Shown here: positions 33,301 to 39,300 of the stretch, piece after piece
Layout: every line of letters starts with the position of its first letter
Position numbering within the stretch: the stretch's first letter is position 1
From: Lepidonotus clava
Taxonomy: Eukaryota > Annelida > Polychaeta > Phyllodocida > Polynoidae
Direction of reading: 5' to 3'
DNA length: 64,000 nucleotides
NCBI GenBank assembly: GCA_936440205.1
Contig: OW387145.1
Location: 13,763,396-13,827,395, forward strand
Position numbers and translations under genes: made by a program
The notes under the pieces: model-generated
What the model was told of the DNA's origin: nothing
What the model saw: the letters and a program-made list of their open reading frames with translations, nothing else
The model's database searches: none

Positions 33301-33361
33301 ACAGCTCCGTCTCCTGTAGGCCACACCCCAGCTTCTCCAGCATCTCCTGCACCGTCTGCGT
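447..33361 (-). CDS. KNDC1: KNDC1 (very-KIND) ortholog: KIND-domain Ras guanine nucleotide exchange factor, 18 exons, open at both ends
   Basis: Eighteen minus-strand exons with GT/AG borders join in consistent phase to 1,761 codons without a stop. Numbering residues from the first visible codon: KIND domain about 1-140, helical linker 140-241, disordered segment 242-830, a block around 815-886 that resembles a block of vertebrate KNDC1 as I recall it, disordered segment 888-1290, basic helical region 1295-1393, RasGEF_N about 1440-1570, RasGEF from about 1655 to the window edge. Family knowledge: v-KIND is a neuronal RasGEF whose KIND domain binds MAP2 and which restrains dendrite branching; KIND domains resemble the kinase C-lobe but lack catalysis. 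Order, linker motifs (VWNRR, FYQKL, GLMAYLF, CFRYFVTP) and the split of KIND and GEF modules fit KNDC1 rather than Spire, PTPN13 or FRMPD2, which lack RasGEF. Vertebrate KNDC1 has two KIND domains; the one here resembles the second. The start codon and any first KIND domain are missing, and the C-terminal GEF part lies beyond base 1. Confidence 0.93.
595..942 (-). other. KNDC1 intron
   Basis: AT-rich intron between the last two exons in the window. Nothing distinctive seen. Confidence 0.85.
943..1049 (-). CDS. KNDC1: KNDC1 exon q: RasGEF catalytic domain
   Basis: A phase 0 start at DLFRQSHPVHYLNSKAQGVG, equivalent to the family motif LFxxIxPxEFL, then 35 codons to a split Arg at donor CG|GTAAGG. 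It continues the CDC25 helices directly from the previous exon. Confidence 0.93.
1050..1734 (-). other. KNDC1 intron
   Basis: AT-rich, with an A-run at 1201-1209 on the plus strand. Nothing else distinctive seen. Confidence 0.85.
1735..1974 (-). CDS. KNDC1: KNDC1 exon p: linker and first helices of RasGEF catalytic domain
   Basis: A phase 0-0 exon of 80 codons from WESFKAALHL to donor CAG|GTCAGT. Its end, FLLSDYTSQTLAEQLSLMEQ, is helix 1 of the CDC25 fold, where the family reads LLxxxPxxLAxQLTLxE. The first 60 residues are a basic linker with several Ser/Thr. Confidence 0.93.
1975..4664 (-). other. KNDC1 intron, 2.7 kb
   Basis: AT-rich. It contains a two-copy 24-bp tandem duplication at 2486-2533. 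Small open frames on both strands have no recognisable similarity and AT-driven composition; none is supported as a gene. Confidence 0.85.
2486..2533. repeat. Two-copy 24-bp tandem duplication
   Basis: The unit TTTAATGAAATCTGATTTCG followed by ATCC is directly repeated, with only the final base differing. A recent small slippage duplication inside a KNDC1 intron. Confidence 0.85.
4665..4814 (-). CDS. KNDC1: KNDC1 exon o: linker between RasGEF_N and RasGEF
   Basis: A phase 0-0 exon of 50 codons: VTPVEASAEYLLEVLEDAQD then DLYYPQFCVADDYELQ and APPKK. The first part closes RasGEF_N; the rest is an acidic, tyrosine-containing linker. Acceptor TTCACAG, donor AAG|GTACGG. Confidence 0.9.
4815..5331 (-). 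other. KNDC1 intron
   Basis: AT-rich; nothing distinctive seen. Confidence 0.85.
5332..5590 (-). CDS. KNDC1: KNDC1 exon n: core of RasGEF N-terminal domain
   Basis: One base completes the Gln codon, then 86 codons to donor AAG|GTTAGC. EGYIHQFFYCFRYFVTPAEF is the hallmark RasGEF_N helix pair (compare FLLTYRSFxTPxELL), and RSVDLLQVWIEGYYSIDF matches the RVLNVLKxWVExHxxDF helix. RasGEF_N packs against and stabilises the catalytic GEF domain. Confidence 0.95.
5591..6263 (-). other. KNDC1 intron
   Basis: AT-rich. A 99-codon minus-strand open frame (5749-6048) lies entirely inside it, but it has no splice context that fits the gene and no recognisable family. Confidence 0.8.
6264..6463 (-). CDS. 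KNDC1: KNDC1 exon m: start of RasGEF N-terminal domain
   Basis: It begins MLYAEQWGLDHYLLYSL in phase 0 and ends GLPEGLMAYLFA plus two bases of a Gln codon at donor CA|GTATGT. The VLQAGLPEGLMAYLFAQ stretch is the first helix of a RasGEF_N domain, where GEFs read like AGTLEALVERL. The ATG at the exon start follows directly on the acceptor CCCTAG and is probably an internal Met. Confidence 0.9.
6464..6847 (-). other. KNDC1 intron
   Basis: AT-rich; nothing distinctive seen. Confidence 0.85.
6848..6945 (-). CDS. KNDC1: KNDC1 exon l: helical region before RasGEF_N
   Basis: Two leading bases complete a Gly codon, then 32 codons ending KKHLE in phase 0 at a consensus donor GAG|GTAAGT. The sequence MMSKVAKQLIEMNTKLEFL is a regular heptad-like helix continuing from the previous exon. 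Less GC-rich than the other exons. Confidence 0.88.
7176..7308 (-). CDS. KNDC1: KNDC1 exon k: basic coiled-coil-like region
   Basis: Phase 0 start after TTGATAG, 44 codons plus one base, donor AAG|GTAGGT. It encodes KENIEAKMATLDQEMMVEHR then QKRKTLRFYQKLVEAN. The FYQKL motif and the basic helix match the segment ahead of RasGEF_N in KNDC1. Long charged helices suggest a coiled coil. Confidence 0.9.
7309..8894 (-). other. KNDC1 intron, 1.6 kb
   Basis: AT-rich with a diverged two-copy direct repeat at 7917-7988 (unit about 36 bp, CCTTTTGATTT...AGGTTAAT...). Nothing else recognised. Confidence 0.8.
8895..8921 (-). CDS. KNDC1: KNDC1 exon j: 27-nucleotide microexon
   Basis: A nine-codon microexon, WNRRKNLAQ, lies between a strong pyrimidine tract ending TTCTTCTAG and the donor CAG|GTAAAA. 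It joins FAVQV to DTRTKEN without shifting frame. Vertebrate KNDC1 as I recall it reads QVWNRR at the same place, which argues the exon is real; being phase 0-0 it could be skipped without frameshift. Confidence 0.82.
8922..9639 (-). other. KNDC1 intron upstream of the microexon
   Basis: A 718-bp intron. Its 3' end near 8922-8950 has a clear pyrimidine tract for the microexon. The 108-codon minus frame at 9190-9516 shows no family similarity. Confidence 0.8.
9640..10900 (-). CDS. KNDC1: KNDC1 exon i: second large disordered exon
   Basis: A 1,261-base exon (one leading base plus 420 codons) after a poly-pyrimidine acceptor. Most is low complexity: Pro/His-rich start, Ser/Gln tracts and a His run. 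Islands that look ordered are RRYRKKQLEKAKSSSMHD with LLLEKQEMELEDN, IKPKVVYIRSSESEND, KSEGYLNVLASGDEF and SKRMFRGSVVYYPAEMEHY. The last 20 residues (EHYLRPEIREFAVQV) start the region that precedes the GEF module in KNDC1. The donor is GTG|GTACGT in phase 0. Confidence 0.9.
10901..11328 (-). other. KNDC1 intron
   Basis: AT-rich. A nine-T acceptor tract lies next to 10901. Nothing else seen. Confidence 0.85.
11329..11476 (-). CDS. KNDC1: KNDC1 exon h: conserved block after the first disordered region
   Basis: It begins with two bases completing a split codon and ends with two bases of an Arg codon (donor ACG|GTACGG). It encodes EYILSLGNLKWETFNNAI, EKYCDLFWQDELLTGLF and EAVNGTRPVIEK. With the end of the preceding exon this forms a compact block (FAFDGYMENGVEDFAMAEY onward) that matches, as I recall it, a block of vertebrate KNDC1; it is one of the better ortholog markers. 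Aromatic- and Leu-rich, probably a small folded domain of unknown role. Confidence 0.9.
11477..12734 (-). other. KNDC1 intron carrying a near-perfect hairpin
   Basis: 1.26 kb. The only notable structure is the 66-bp inverted repeat at 12605-12670, about 65 bp downstream (in transcript terms) of the big exon's donor. Confidence 0.85.
12605..12670. repeat. 66-bp near-perfect hairpin (30-bp arms, 6-nt loop)
   Basis: Arms 12605-12634 and 12641-12670 are inverted complements with a single mismatch; the loop is CTTAAC. The outer end reads GTGAATAGCA, the inner end CTGACATAG. Part of the arm recurs imperfectly just to the right (TGCTATTAACCC). It could be a foldback element or an RNA hairpin in the intron of KNDC1; which of these cannot be decided from sequence alone. 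Confidence 0.9.
12735..14523 (-). CDS. KNDC1: KNDC1 exon g: large disordered exon, His/Gln-, Pro- and Ser/Arg-rich
   Basis: A single 1,789-base exon, 596 codons plus one base. Its start (RPKIVDVRDIFLNNPDLMADL) and the helical EKERKVAKKMRELKKNLLK look ordered. Then come a His-rich tract, a Gly/Gln/Pro tract, a Gln run near GLFQLIPISVQQ, an Arg/Glu-rich helix (QIHRESEQRRRYLKHTEEE), long Ser/Arg/Lys/His-rich disorder, a PPPSPSLSKDSGVSG stretch, and finally ERLLNSDTIRHQQRLSKV leading into EFAFDGYMENG. Family knowledge: vertebrate KNDC1 also has a long poorly conserved region here ending in an EFAFDGY-like block. Codons are strongly GC-ending, so the other frames are also open and give false antisense frames. 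Confidence 0.9.
14524..14915 (-). other. KNDC1 intron
   Basis: AT-rich; nothing distinctive seen. Confidence 0.85.
14916..15011 (-). CDS. KNDC1: KNDC1 exon f: conserved-looking linker helix
   Basis: A phase 0-0 exon of 32 codons with LAEKPVVRSLHDKLMDEI followed by a basic NPPKKLRK tail. Acceptor GTCCTCCAG after a pyrimidine-rich tract, donor AAG|GTTTGT, a weaker donor. The amphipathic, charged composition and lack of low complexity suggest a structured or partner-binding segment just after the KIND module. Confidence 0.83.
15012..16829 (-). other. KNDC1 intron, 1.8 kb
   Basis: Mostly AT-rich, with a less AT-rich stretch at 16060-16350. No repeat or coding segment recognised. Confidence 0.8.
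16830..16943 (-). CDS. KNDC1: KNDC1 exon e: helical linker
   Basis: A phase 0-0 exon of 38 codons, predicted helical: ALVRDILGDVVKSQQ then a stretch rich in Q, I and L ending LQSQLKP. Acceptor TGTGACAG, donor CCG|GTACGC. No motif of known function is recognised in it. Confidence 0.78.
16944..17642 (-). other. KNDC1 intron
   Basis: AT-rich; nothing distinctive seen. Confidence 0.85.
17643..17744 (-). CDS. KNDC1: KNDC1 exon d: helix following KIND domain
   Basis: A phase 0-0 exon of 34 codons beginning VCSEYDRKHEVSSRLICQ and ending FGKDN. It continues the helical tail that follows KIND in KNDC1. Acceptor TTATCCAG, donor AAT|GTACGT. Supported mainly by splice phase agreement with exons on both sides and by its position. 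Confidence 0.82.
17745..18264 (-). other. KNDC1 intron holding a SINE-like repeat
   Basis: Most of this intron's left-centre and right part is the dispersed repeat copy at 17985-18244, which ends in an A-rich tail close to the exon c donor. Confidence 0.75.
17985..18244 (+). repeat. Dispersed SINE-like repeat, copy 1, with A-rich tail
   Basis: About 235 bp that aligns along its length with 63060-63277: both contain GCTGAGTGT/GCTGAATGT, then a CTGTACTTGA block, an ACAGACA block, a CATTGCC/ATTGCCC block, and end in GGGCTTGGAAT or GGGGCTGGAAT. This copy is followed by an A-rich run (18222-18244), as at a retroposed SINE end. I see no clear tRNA-type A and B boxes, so the class is uncertain. Confidence 0.65.
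18265..18423 (-). CDS. KNDC1: KNDC1 exon c: C-terminal half of KIND domain
   Basis: A phase 0-0 exon of 53 codons. It contains CLFGIAAMLWSAADYKLP, the helix equivalent to kinase helix F, then a stretch with LSEQLENLLISMTQD and RPAVTDVLQ, equivalent to the kinase RP motif helices that close the domain. Acceptor TAAATCCAG, donor CAG|GTCAGC. Confidence 0.92.
18424..19286 (-). other. KNDC1 intron
   Basis: AT-rich. A small imperfect hairpin built on TGCATTTTC and GAAAATGCA lies around 19154-19189. Nothing else seen. Confidence 0.8.
19287..19423 (-). CDS. KNDC1: KNDC1 exon b: core of KIND domain
   Basis: Acceptor CGTTGCAG, donor AAG|GTGAGC; two leading bases complete the proline codon split with the exon 13.8 kb upstream. 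It encodes AYLSLETVF, then an acidic strand, then PDDRELEVVYLAPEL and VTEK. The order (strand, acidic loop, FLAPEL-like motif, VTEK) is the KIND core, corresponding to the APE region of protein kinases. Confidence 0.92.
20532..20737. mobile_element. 206-bp PIF/Harbinger-type MITE with TTA target duplication
   Basis: Terminal inverted repeats share CCATACCCACTAG followed by RCGATTTT; left end AGGGCCATACCC..., right end (reverse complement) AGCCCCATACCC... . Both are flanked by TTA (20529-20531 and 20738-20740), a 3-bp duplication typical of PIF/Harbinger. The interior holds a 16-bp perfect palindrome AGAATCGGCCGATTCT (20584-20599) and a second CGGCCG copy. No coding capacity, so non-autonomous. 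It lies in the long KNDC1 intron. Confidence 0.85.
23793..23809 (-). repeat. Stem-loop just after the LINE stop codon
   Basis: CCGAGT TCAGT ACTCGG, a 6-bp stem and 5-nt loop, six bases beyond the ORF stop in transcript direction. In some LINEs a 3' UTR structure is recognised by the reverse transcriptase; that role here is only inferred. A close copy of the surrounding 18 bases recurs upstream at 27131-27149. Confidence 0.6.
23815..26745 (-). CDS. LINE ORF2: AP-like endonuclease and reverse transcriptase, 976 aa, uninterrupted
   Basis: Residues about 20-240 form an apurinic-type endonuclease: TNCRSL near 28, LTETWL with the catalytic Glu at 54, YRPPNGDV, LGDLNVNL and SDHSPI. The reverse transcriptase follows: VILIPKSG and NWRPISLMS, QYGFVPNMST, YLDVMKAFDCVNH (motif A Asp), GVPQGSVLGPLLFILYIND, and YADD near residue 697 (catalytic Asp pair), then YLGVCID. 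The C-terminus ends with YWRGVTLWAQLPEHI, common in CR1/Jockey-group LINEs. Nicking and target-primed reverse transcription would be its role. All catalytic motifs seem intact and no stop interrupts it, suggesting a young copy. The start is the first Met; the true start might differ by a few codons. Confidence 0.93.
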   Translation of the reverse strand: MILLLNTTMDNHDVESLGKIKGLKILHTNCRSLYPKLNEISVLSNHVNILALTETWLDHRYPNTILGLPNKTLYRLDRESGSSDGSVKSKGGGVAFYIDDILAPYIKVIKESSLVTNDFEVLTLFMCKPGLRHMAFIVVYRPPNGDVQPCLDYLSSVLDSSEITNSEKWILGDLNVNLRRRNHPSSKSVHNFCRINQIKQLISDITRFSEHGGSCVDHIYTNCPVVAATGVLDDIISDHSPIFAVRKKPRTDKNYIKSVGRSYRNYSSVDLEKYLESIDWSQYDTSLSVEEMWKFVESHINTYLDMVCPLKTITVRDNKPAWLTDDILKIIQDRNHYSRLFRKYKREADLHILRFLRNRVNQAIILSKRDYVARELNKHKSNPKKFWRTLNSLTEPNSRKSSLFVNLIDDATGVQIAPCDSADYANSFFTEIGRKLSVNNITNIDDLLPQCNDTDGGYFVPITDAHVHKLVNRLDTSKSSGIKDISSRVLRDALACTIPKMTKLFNKSMSDGILPSSWKRAEVILIPKSGNLTKVSNWRPISLMSIPSKMMEKLMHERLFNLCSDLNVLSKRQYGFVPNMSTSDAIFDFVNNLYESTDNKYYTGVIYLDVMKAFDCVNHYRLLCKLESLPIARHIRKWFRNYLNDRHQYTTFNNYRSDSSCIYTGVPQGSVLGPLLFILYINDLEVNDPNVKIQLYADDAIMYTSSSDINAIRASLQSAMNHFHEWSEINRLSLNVSKSKVCIYGSPNMLKKIMPIGITAGGELLEHCEHYKYLGVCIDNRLSFEKHLLDMQRILSLKGHILNKIKSYISVDIRLRFYKQAVLPCIEFCNFLLECGPTGMVDTLQKIQNSILRKCQNIRLATAIHNDELHALCNVDYLTKRGEIMLLQLIYKRSKLQDLVISNQVHNTRQANKIVFPQKTPLTETYKRSPYWRGVTLWAQLPEHIQKSDNVTTFKVLLRNRYSIVKKSLLEKRPEN
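27029..27430 (-). repeat. Degenerate repeats in the presumed LINE 5' region
   Basis: A motif of the type TTTTCC(C)GAG-TCAGTACT occurs at 27029-27047, 27131-27149 and more weakly at 27349-27368. Other shared blocks are ACACATTAGCTATC (27057 and 27335) and CAAGAAACAGTA..AGACATGTTCATATA-like sequence (27181 and 27399). The spacing is irregular (about 100 and 218 bp). Tandem promoter repeats are known at the 5' end of several LINE groups; an alternative is a nested or older repeat next to the LINE. Confidence 0.6.
27253..27311. repeat. AC microsatellite and 31-base A run
   Basis: CA-dinucleotide repeats (27253-27270) are followed by AAAGAAGGGG and then 31 consecutive A (27281-27311). The A run may be a plus-strand retroposon tail inserted in the LINE 5' region, or simple-sequence growth. 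Confidence 0.8.
28374..28450 (+). repeat. Fragment of a short dispersed repeat (partner of 59651-59754)
   Basis: GGGCCTTC... CACATTTTCA ... GACCCTCTCCC ... TTGGTG ... ACTA can be aligned with 59655-59731 over about 75 bp. The inverted right arm present at the other copy is not evident here. Probably a small non-autonomous element of unknown class. Confidence 0.5.
28521..28563 (-). repeat. GGCGGATAC-type repeat terminus next to a 13-C run
   Basis: Reading the minus strand: GCAGAGGCGGATACAGGAAT, then CCAAAAGGGAAGGGG, then a G run. Similar termini occur at 32765 and 51924. It looks like one end of a dispersed element whose other end I cannot define. Confidence 0.45.
32765..32805 (+). repeat. 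GGCGGATCC-type repeat terminus
   Basis: GGCGGATCCAAGATTTCGG followed by AAAAGGGGGAAGGGGAGG matches the layout of the ends at 28521-28563 and 51924. No second end defined. Confidence 0.4.
33247..33361 (-). CDS. KNDC1: KNDC1 exon a: start of KIND domain
   Basis: The exon opens in phase 0 after the acceptor TGTTTCAG and ends with one base of a split codon before GTAAGT. It encodes 38 residues with the signature ELWALCRECVHAL, the typical first helix of KIND domains, preceded by MLEKLGCGLQE. This is the most upstream exon I can identify. The protein start is not here, because no in-frame Met with a sensible context precedes the domain within the exon. Confidence 0.88.
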
Positions 33362-36300
33362 CTGAAACACACGGAGGGGAGGTCAGAAAGGGTTACACAA
33401 CTGAGCACAACAAGTGATTATATCTGAAAGTGTGAACGCAGTCATACATTTTTTAAAGACGATGTTTGCATTGTTTGCAGTGTATTAATCATAAGTAGAA
33501 CCGTGGAAGGTCGTTCTCAGGTGGCTGTGCAACCAATAGGGGTTCATAATTATGATCCTCACCATAATACCGATACAATGTCAGAAGTATGTTATAATTA
33601 AGCCATAAAGAAGATCGGTTCGTACATCCAAACTTTACTCAATTCAACCATAGACATGCACCGCTCAACATACATGTACAGTACGGGTAACTTGGAATAC
33701 CAAGGAGCGTGAGCTGGTATGGGGCGGAAAAAGGGGTTTGCGTGATGTTGCTCACTGATAATGCTCCTGTCATCTATAGGCAGGACTACAACAATGACAG
33801 AAAAAGGGAATATGTCCTCATAAAATGATAAATCCACAGATGGTTAAACTATTCCGCAAGTCGCGAGCCATATATAGATACTACTCCTCATAAATGCACA
33901 GAATTGTTCAACTATCCAGCATGTCGCGAACCATATAGCTACTGCTCCTAAAAGGATGTAAGTCAATATCTGAGTCAATGTCCGCTATCACATTAAACTG
34001 CAACCAAGGCAAAACTTTCAAGCAAACGCATTAAGCCATTTTCAAGCCTATATAGTTGATCACACTTTACAAATGTCAGTAGCGGTTTCACCACCCACCT
34101 AACAGTCATATGTAATAAAACTGCAATACCTTCGATGATTACGATATACTAATGCACTCAATCAATACGTATTTCTATATTTTACTCGTCCCATGACCTT
34201 TTCCTGTTATCATTGCCTTTAACTAGTGGAAAAAGAGTAATTAAATAGCAACAACGAAGCATTGCTATCCTTTGCCTTTCATTTTATAACGTAAGTAGTA
34301 ACAGGCAAAATGCACAACCTTGACGTTACTAAAGGATAAAGGATATAACTCACTTATCCAATGTCAGTACCACACCCTATATCATGCAATATCATAATGA
34401 CAATACTGGAATAATGCGTAATCTTTATGTAATGACTTGTCCTAAGGTACAATGATTACTGCATATTATAGACATATTGCATGCTAGTTACAGTTATCCT
34501 CGAATGCCATGATATAGTACAGAGCGGACATAATTTTATAGTTAAAAGAAAGTAGCCATGTTTCGCTATTTTACAATAGCTTGTGTTTTATAACCTACTT
34601 TGAATAGTAATAGCATGAAATAGATCTATAGATCATCAAGCAGCGTACCCTGCATTTATACCAAAAACAACGTTATCCATGTATGGCAAAGCCTGACGTT
34701 GTTGACGGAACAGACTCGAGGTGTAAACATCCCCGAGTATTCACCTGGAGAATGCAACAGTAAACACTCCCTTCTAGCTGTCTGCCCACCCCCACCCCCT
34801 AACCGGGCCGGAGGTATATAGGCTACGTTCCGGGCTAGGCTTCTCTCGTTTGTACTTATTTACCGGAGAATGGGGTTCGAGGGGGTTAGGCCCCTCTCCT
34901 CACCCCAATACCCACAGATATCATTGATCAAAGAGGGATATGGGTTTGTCTAAACAAGACACAGACACACCAAACATCTCACTAGAAGCACTACATAGTA
35001 GGGCAGGGGGTGTGTAGCTATGGCGACCACCCAAATAATCGGAGGTATGTGTAGGTGAAACGTTACTCAGGGCTCATGTTATGATATAAATCCTGAATGT
35101 CCACATACACACAGAGAATAGGTTGATCGTATGATATTTAAATAAGATAAATTCAGTTTTCCTCTGTTGATATTACAATTGTGTTCTAGCTTATAGCTAA
35201 TTGTGATCTATCTACAGATTCCCCAATCCGACAGATATATTTATAACCAGTGATGGAAAGTTCTGTTCAGCCATGATACTTCGTTTATGGACATTGTTTC
35301 TTTATGATATTCTCCAGGAGTGCAAAAGATGACAATAATTTGACTGCCAAATATCAATACTAGCCTATTTTTGTCCGTTTGTTGGTCCCTTTCCCAAATG
35401 CTCCCCAATATACTAGCCTCCTTGAGAAGGCCAAAATAGCGTGAGGCGGTTCACTTTGTAGTACAGGGCACCTGTCCAAATAGCGGTCGCGGCCCTAGTA
35501 GATTAAAGTGGACTTGGGCGTGGTTTTTATACCTTACACAACATTTACTCATTCCAAGATTAGTCTATAAGGTAAATAGGGATTTTCAGTATTCCCTACC
35601 ATCTTTACATCAACACCAAGCCCTGTCCAATATAGACCTTTCTCGCATACTCATCTGAAAATACATTTTCTCTGATATCAGTATATAGATGTGAAACCTA
35701 CAGAGGTAATGAGTTTAATAAATATACACCTACGTTTTCATGGTACACTAACCAAAAGTGTTGGCGTTGTTAACAAATCTTTACGAGAATGTTTCATGAT
35801 TACGCTGCCACGGCTTGGCTCCCATCCCTGGCCGGAGGACCCACCTAGCCCTGATAAGGTCGACTTGTTGGCAATCCTGTACCCTGAGGACGGTTCCCCT
35901 ACACTTTGACCAGGCATAATAGCAAGCACTCAAAACCACCTCGCCAAAATACAACATATAGAGCTGAGCATACCGAGTTTCTCTTTTATGCAAATATGAT
36001 CAAGGCTGGTTGTAAAATAAATAGAATTCAAATCGCTGAATGTGCAAATCACGAATGTTTACTGACTCATATAAACGTCGATTCAACTGTCTTTTTTAGA
36101 ATTGCAATCGCACGATTCAGATATCATTGGAACCACCTCTATCTGGGCCCCTGTACATGAAAATTAACCTTTGCGTGACCTTGGAATGAGCAGTTCTTGA
36201 GCAGTTGTAGACCAGAAGTTACAAACGTGAGTCAACCATGCTAACCCCTGAAGGGGTCTTGTGTGTGGGGGTGGGGTACCCCGTCCCCCTGACAACTCCC

Positions 36301-39300
36301 TCAACAAAAATAACCGTCTACCCTTGCTCAAATGCTATCAACCAATAGTCTAAGAGCTCGGTTTTTAATCTTTGATGAGTGGAACTGTCTCCGTTCCCAA
36401 TATGCTCTGAATAGAGGGAAGACCCAATCATGCTTGTACCGCTGGTTGGTATTTCTGCACGCAATTGCACGACTGTAAGGCTGAGAATGGTCCAGTCGGA
36501 TCGAACCCTTCACCAGACAATTGATGTGTGCATCGCCTTGGTTTCAGTTGGACAGAAAGGGATAGAGAACGTCGAGATAAGAAAATTGGGGATGTTTTGT
36601 TCTTGAAATAATCATTCAATAGGTCAACTGAGTCTCGTGTATTATAGGGTCGCATACACCTCAAGTGCATGTCAGATAGTGAAGTGATCTGAAGTAAAAC
36701 AGTCTATGCATAAAGTTTAGGCAAAGTATTAGTATGAAAAATAAACTAATATCAAACCAACGATTCCTGGTTCAAGGGAGGACTGTCAGTACACCTATTA
36801 CAAAGCCTATACAATTTAGGATATTGAATTGGCATATTGAGGTCATGGTGCAAGGTATCCTAACATAGATAATTGTAATATCTGGATTTACATTCATCAG
36901 AATCTACGCCATCCATCTTCTAGAAAAAAGATTTTCGCTGATTCTCCCTTTTTGGCCGATCTCCAAACACAGCGCCCCCACAAAGCAATATAGGGCAATA
37001 TACAAAGTGAAAAGGGAATGCATGCAAGGGGCGTTTGTAATGAAAAGCGAACCCTTTACTATAGCACCAACGTGTGCGATGGTTTTCTCCAAATCTACAT
37101 GATTATTTGCTATGGAAACTGGGGGCTGAGGTCGGCAGGTATGGCAGGAGTCCTAGATGTGGCAGGTATAGAGCAATGCCAGGGGATTTTTGGCAGGGAA
37201 AGCCTGAATTTCTGAACAAAAAGGATGTCCTTCTTCCTCGGAAGCAGCACATGGGCACCATTGTATGACGATTATTTAAGCCTACTGGAGTTAATTGTTC
37301 AGGTGGCTTGTTCTCACAAAAGGGGCTGTATTCTTATCGCAATTAGTCAACCCTTAACATATCTTCTCCGTAATGATTTACCAAGAAAAGGTGGATCTGC
37401 ACGTTCTACATGTCTCTTCGCAGAAAGCAGTATCTCAAGTGATTAATTGATAGTTTCACTTAAGGCGCATAAAATGGATCAGTAAAATGTAAACATTGGT
37501 TGAATAATCATTCTGTTCCGACTGAACTTCCAGTGTGACGGCTCAAGGCTAACTTTTCAAATACACGTATGTGCAAACATGCCATGTGGCTACATCAGTT
37601 TAACATCCTCCAAATGGCCACAAGCATACCACACCCATCCCCGATACAATAATCGGCGTGTCGCGCTTTGGGGGAATTAACGCACCAGAAAGAGCATAAA
37701 GAAACTCATCTATACTCCTCCTGACATGAAAGCAGTTGATTTACGGACGGAATCATAGATCAACATGACGTTCAGGTACCAAGCCATCCTGTAACACCTG
37801 AACAACATGCACAACACCAATTAAACCCAGCTACCTGGGCAGCACCCTGGGCTCAGCCCTTGTGTATCCCTGGCGGGGAGGAGTCACCCACCTGCACTAT
37901 AATAGGTATGTGGGGCTGTAGGTGTGTATGACGTGGGACTATTGAGGGGCCTTAGATGAGACAAGATTTAGAGGTTTGAGATCACACACTGTGGCCCGGA
38001 ATGATAACATAAATCAGAGCTCTGACAAGGGCGGCACGTCTAGGTCCAGGGACGTGACCACAACACCCATGTTACGTCCGGGACGAGAGGGATGGCACAG
38101 GGTGCATGTATACACACTGTTCAAAGTGAAAGGACGGAATGCTTCACCCAATATAAAACACGGAACAAAATAGATTTGAAACCAGTTGTAGGTCTCAAAT
38201 CTTAATAATCGATAAGAAATACATCATTAATATCCAAATACAGTGCCTACAAGTTCATTAGCGAACAGGAAAAGAAATTGATCCATGTTGTGGTGTGCCG
38301 AGGCAATTGTTACATGCCATGCCAAAGAAGATGATATAAAAGTGATATATAATATTATTTCAACAACCGTCAATCAATTGAATAATAGTGGCATTTGTGA
38401 TCTCATTCACGCTTTTGTCCCTATGGTTATTTTGAATGAATCAAATAATATATGCAGTCAATCGGTTTGTCGCACGCAATCTGCTGTTTAAGGATGCAAT
38501 AATGGTGCAACTAAGTCCATAAAATTCTTATGTAATGATCACTGGTTAACACATCATGAACCTACTGCATATTCCGTAGTATTTGATGAAAGTCAGACAG
38601 TTCTTCCAGCTGCATTCAAATCGTTTTCTTCTGGAAAACAGTTGTAATGACTTTGGAAAGACCGACATGAGAAGAGTTTTTCATAAAATTCAGGTCAGTG
38701 TCCATATTGTTAGAACCCGTTGGAAATGATTAACCAATCGACAACGTAACAAACGTCGATGACCATAACCACAACCAATTCTTAAAAAGAAACGACTTAC
38801 TTGATTTCTACTGTAAACCATTTTCGGCCTGCAACGACCAACGCCTACAGAAAAGATGCTGTCTCCCTAAGTTAAGATTATCCAGTTTCTCATTACGGCT
38901 CAGACGACTGTGTGCCCAATGCGGAGGGGGTACAGTTACTAATGACCCTATGGCTGGGGTCCTACTCCTATATATAATACCTCTGAGGCTGTCTGGACCC
39001 CCTACACTATTAAAGCAGGTACTCCAGGGCCTGTCGCCGGGAGGGGTCACCTTTAATGAGCGCTGTAATGAGGGGACGGGTGACAATGTAGCGCGCCACT
39101 TAGAGTAACAACAAACAGGGGCCGTGACAATGTCACCCCGACCCCGGCCAGCCCCCTCTATAAGTACCGGCCAGCCCCCTGTCACCAAACTCGGCATTCC
39201 GCGCCCAAAGTTCTCAATAGCATTCGCGCCAAGCCAATTCAATATCTGTCAAGGACGGTCAGCCTGTCAACAACTTATGCAATTTTTTTAATGATGATTC

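Noticed and set aside
38808-39242. 144-codon minus-strand frame
   Set aside because: It is driven by a GC-rich islet with a short repeated unit; no domain or codon pattern supports coding.
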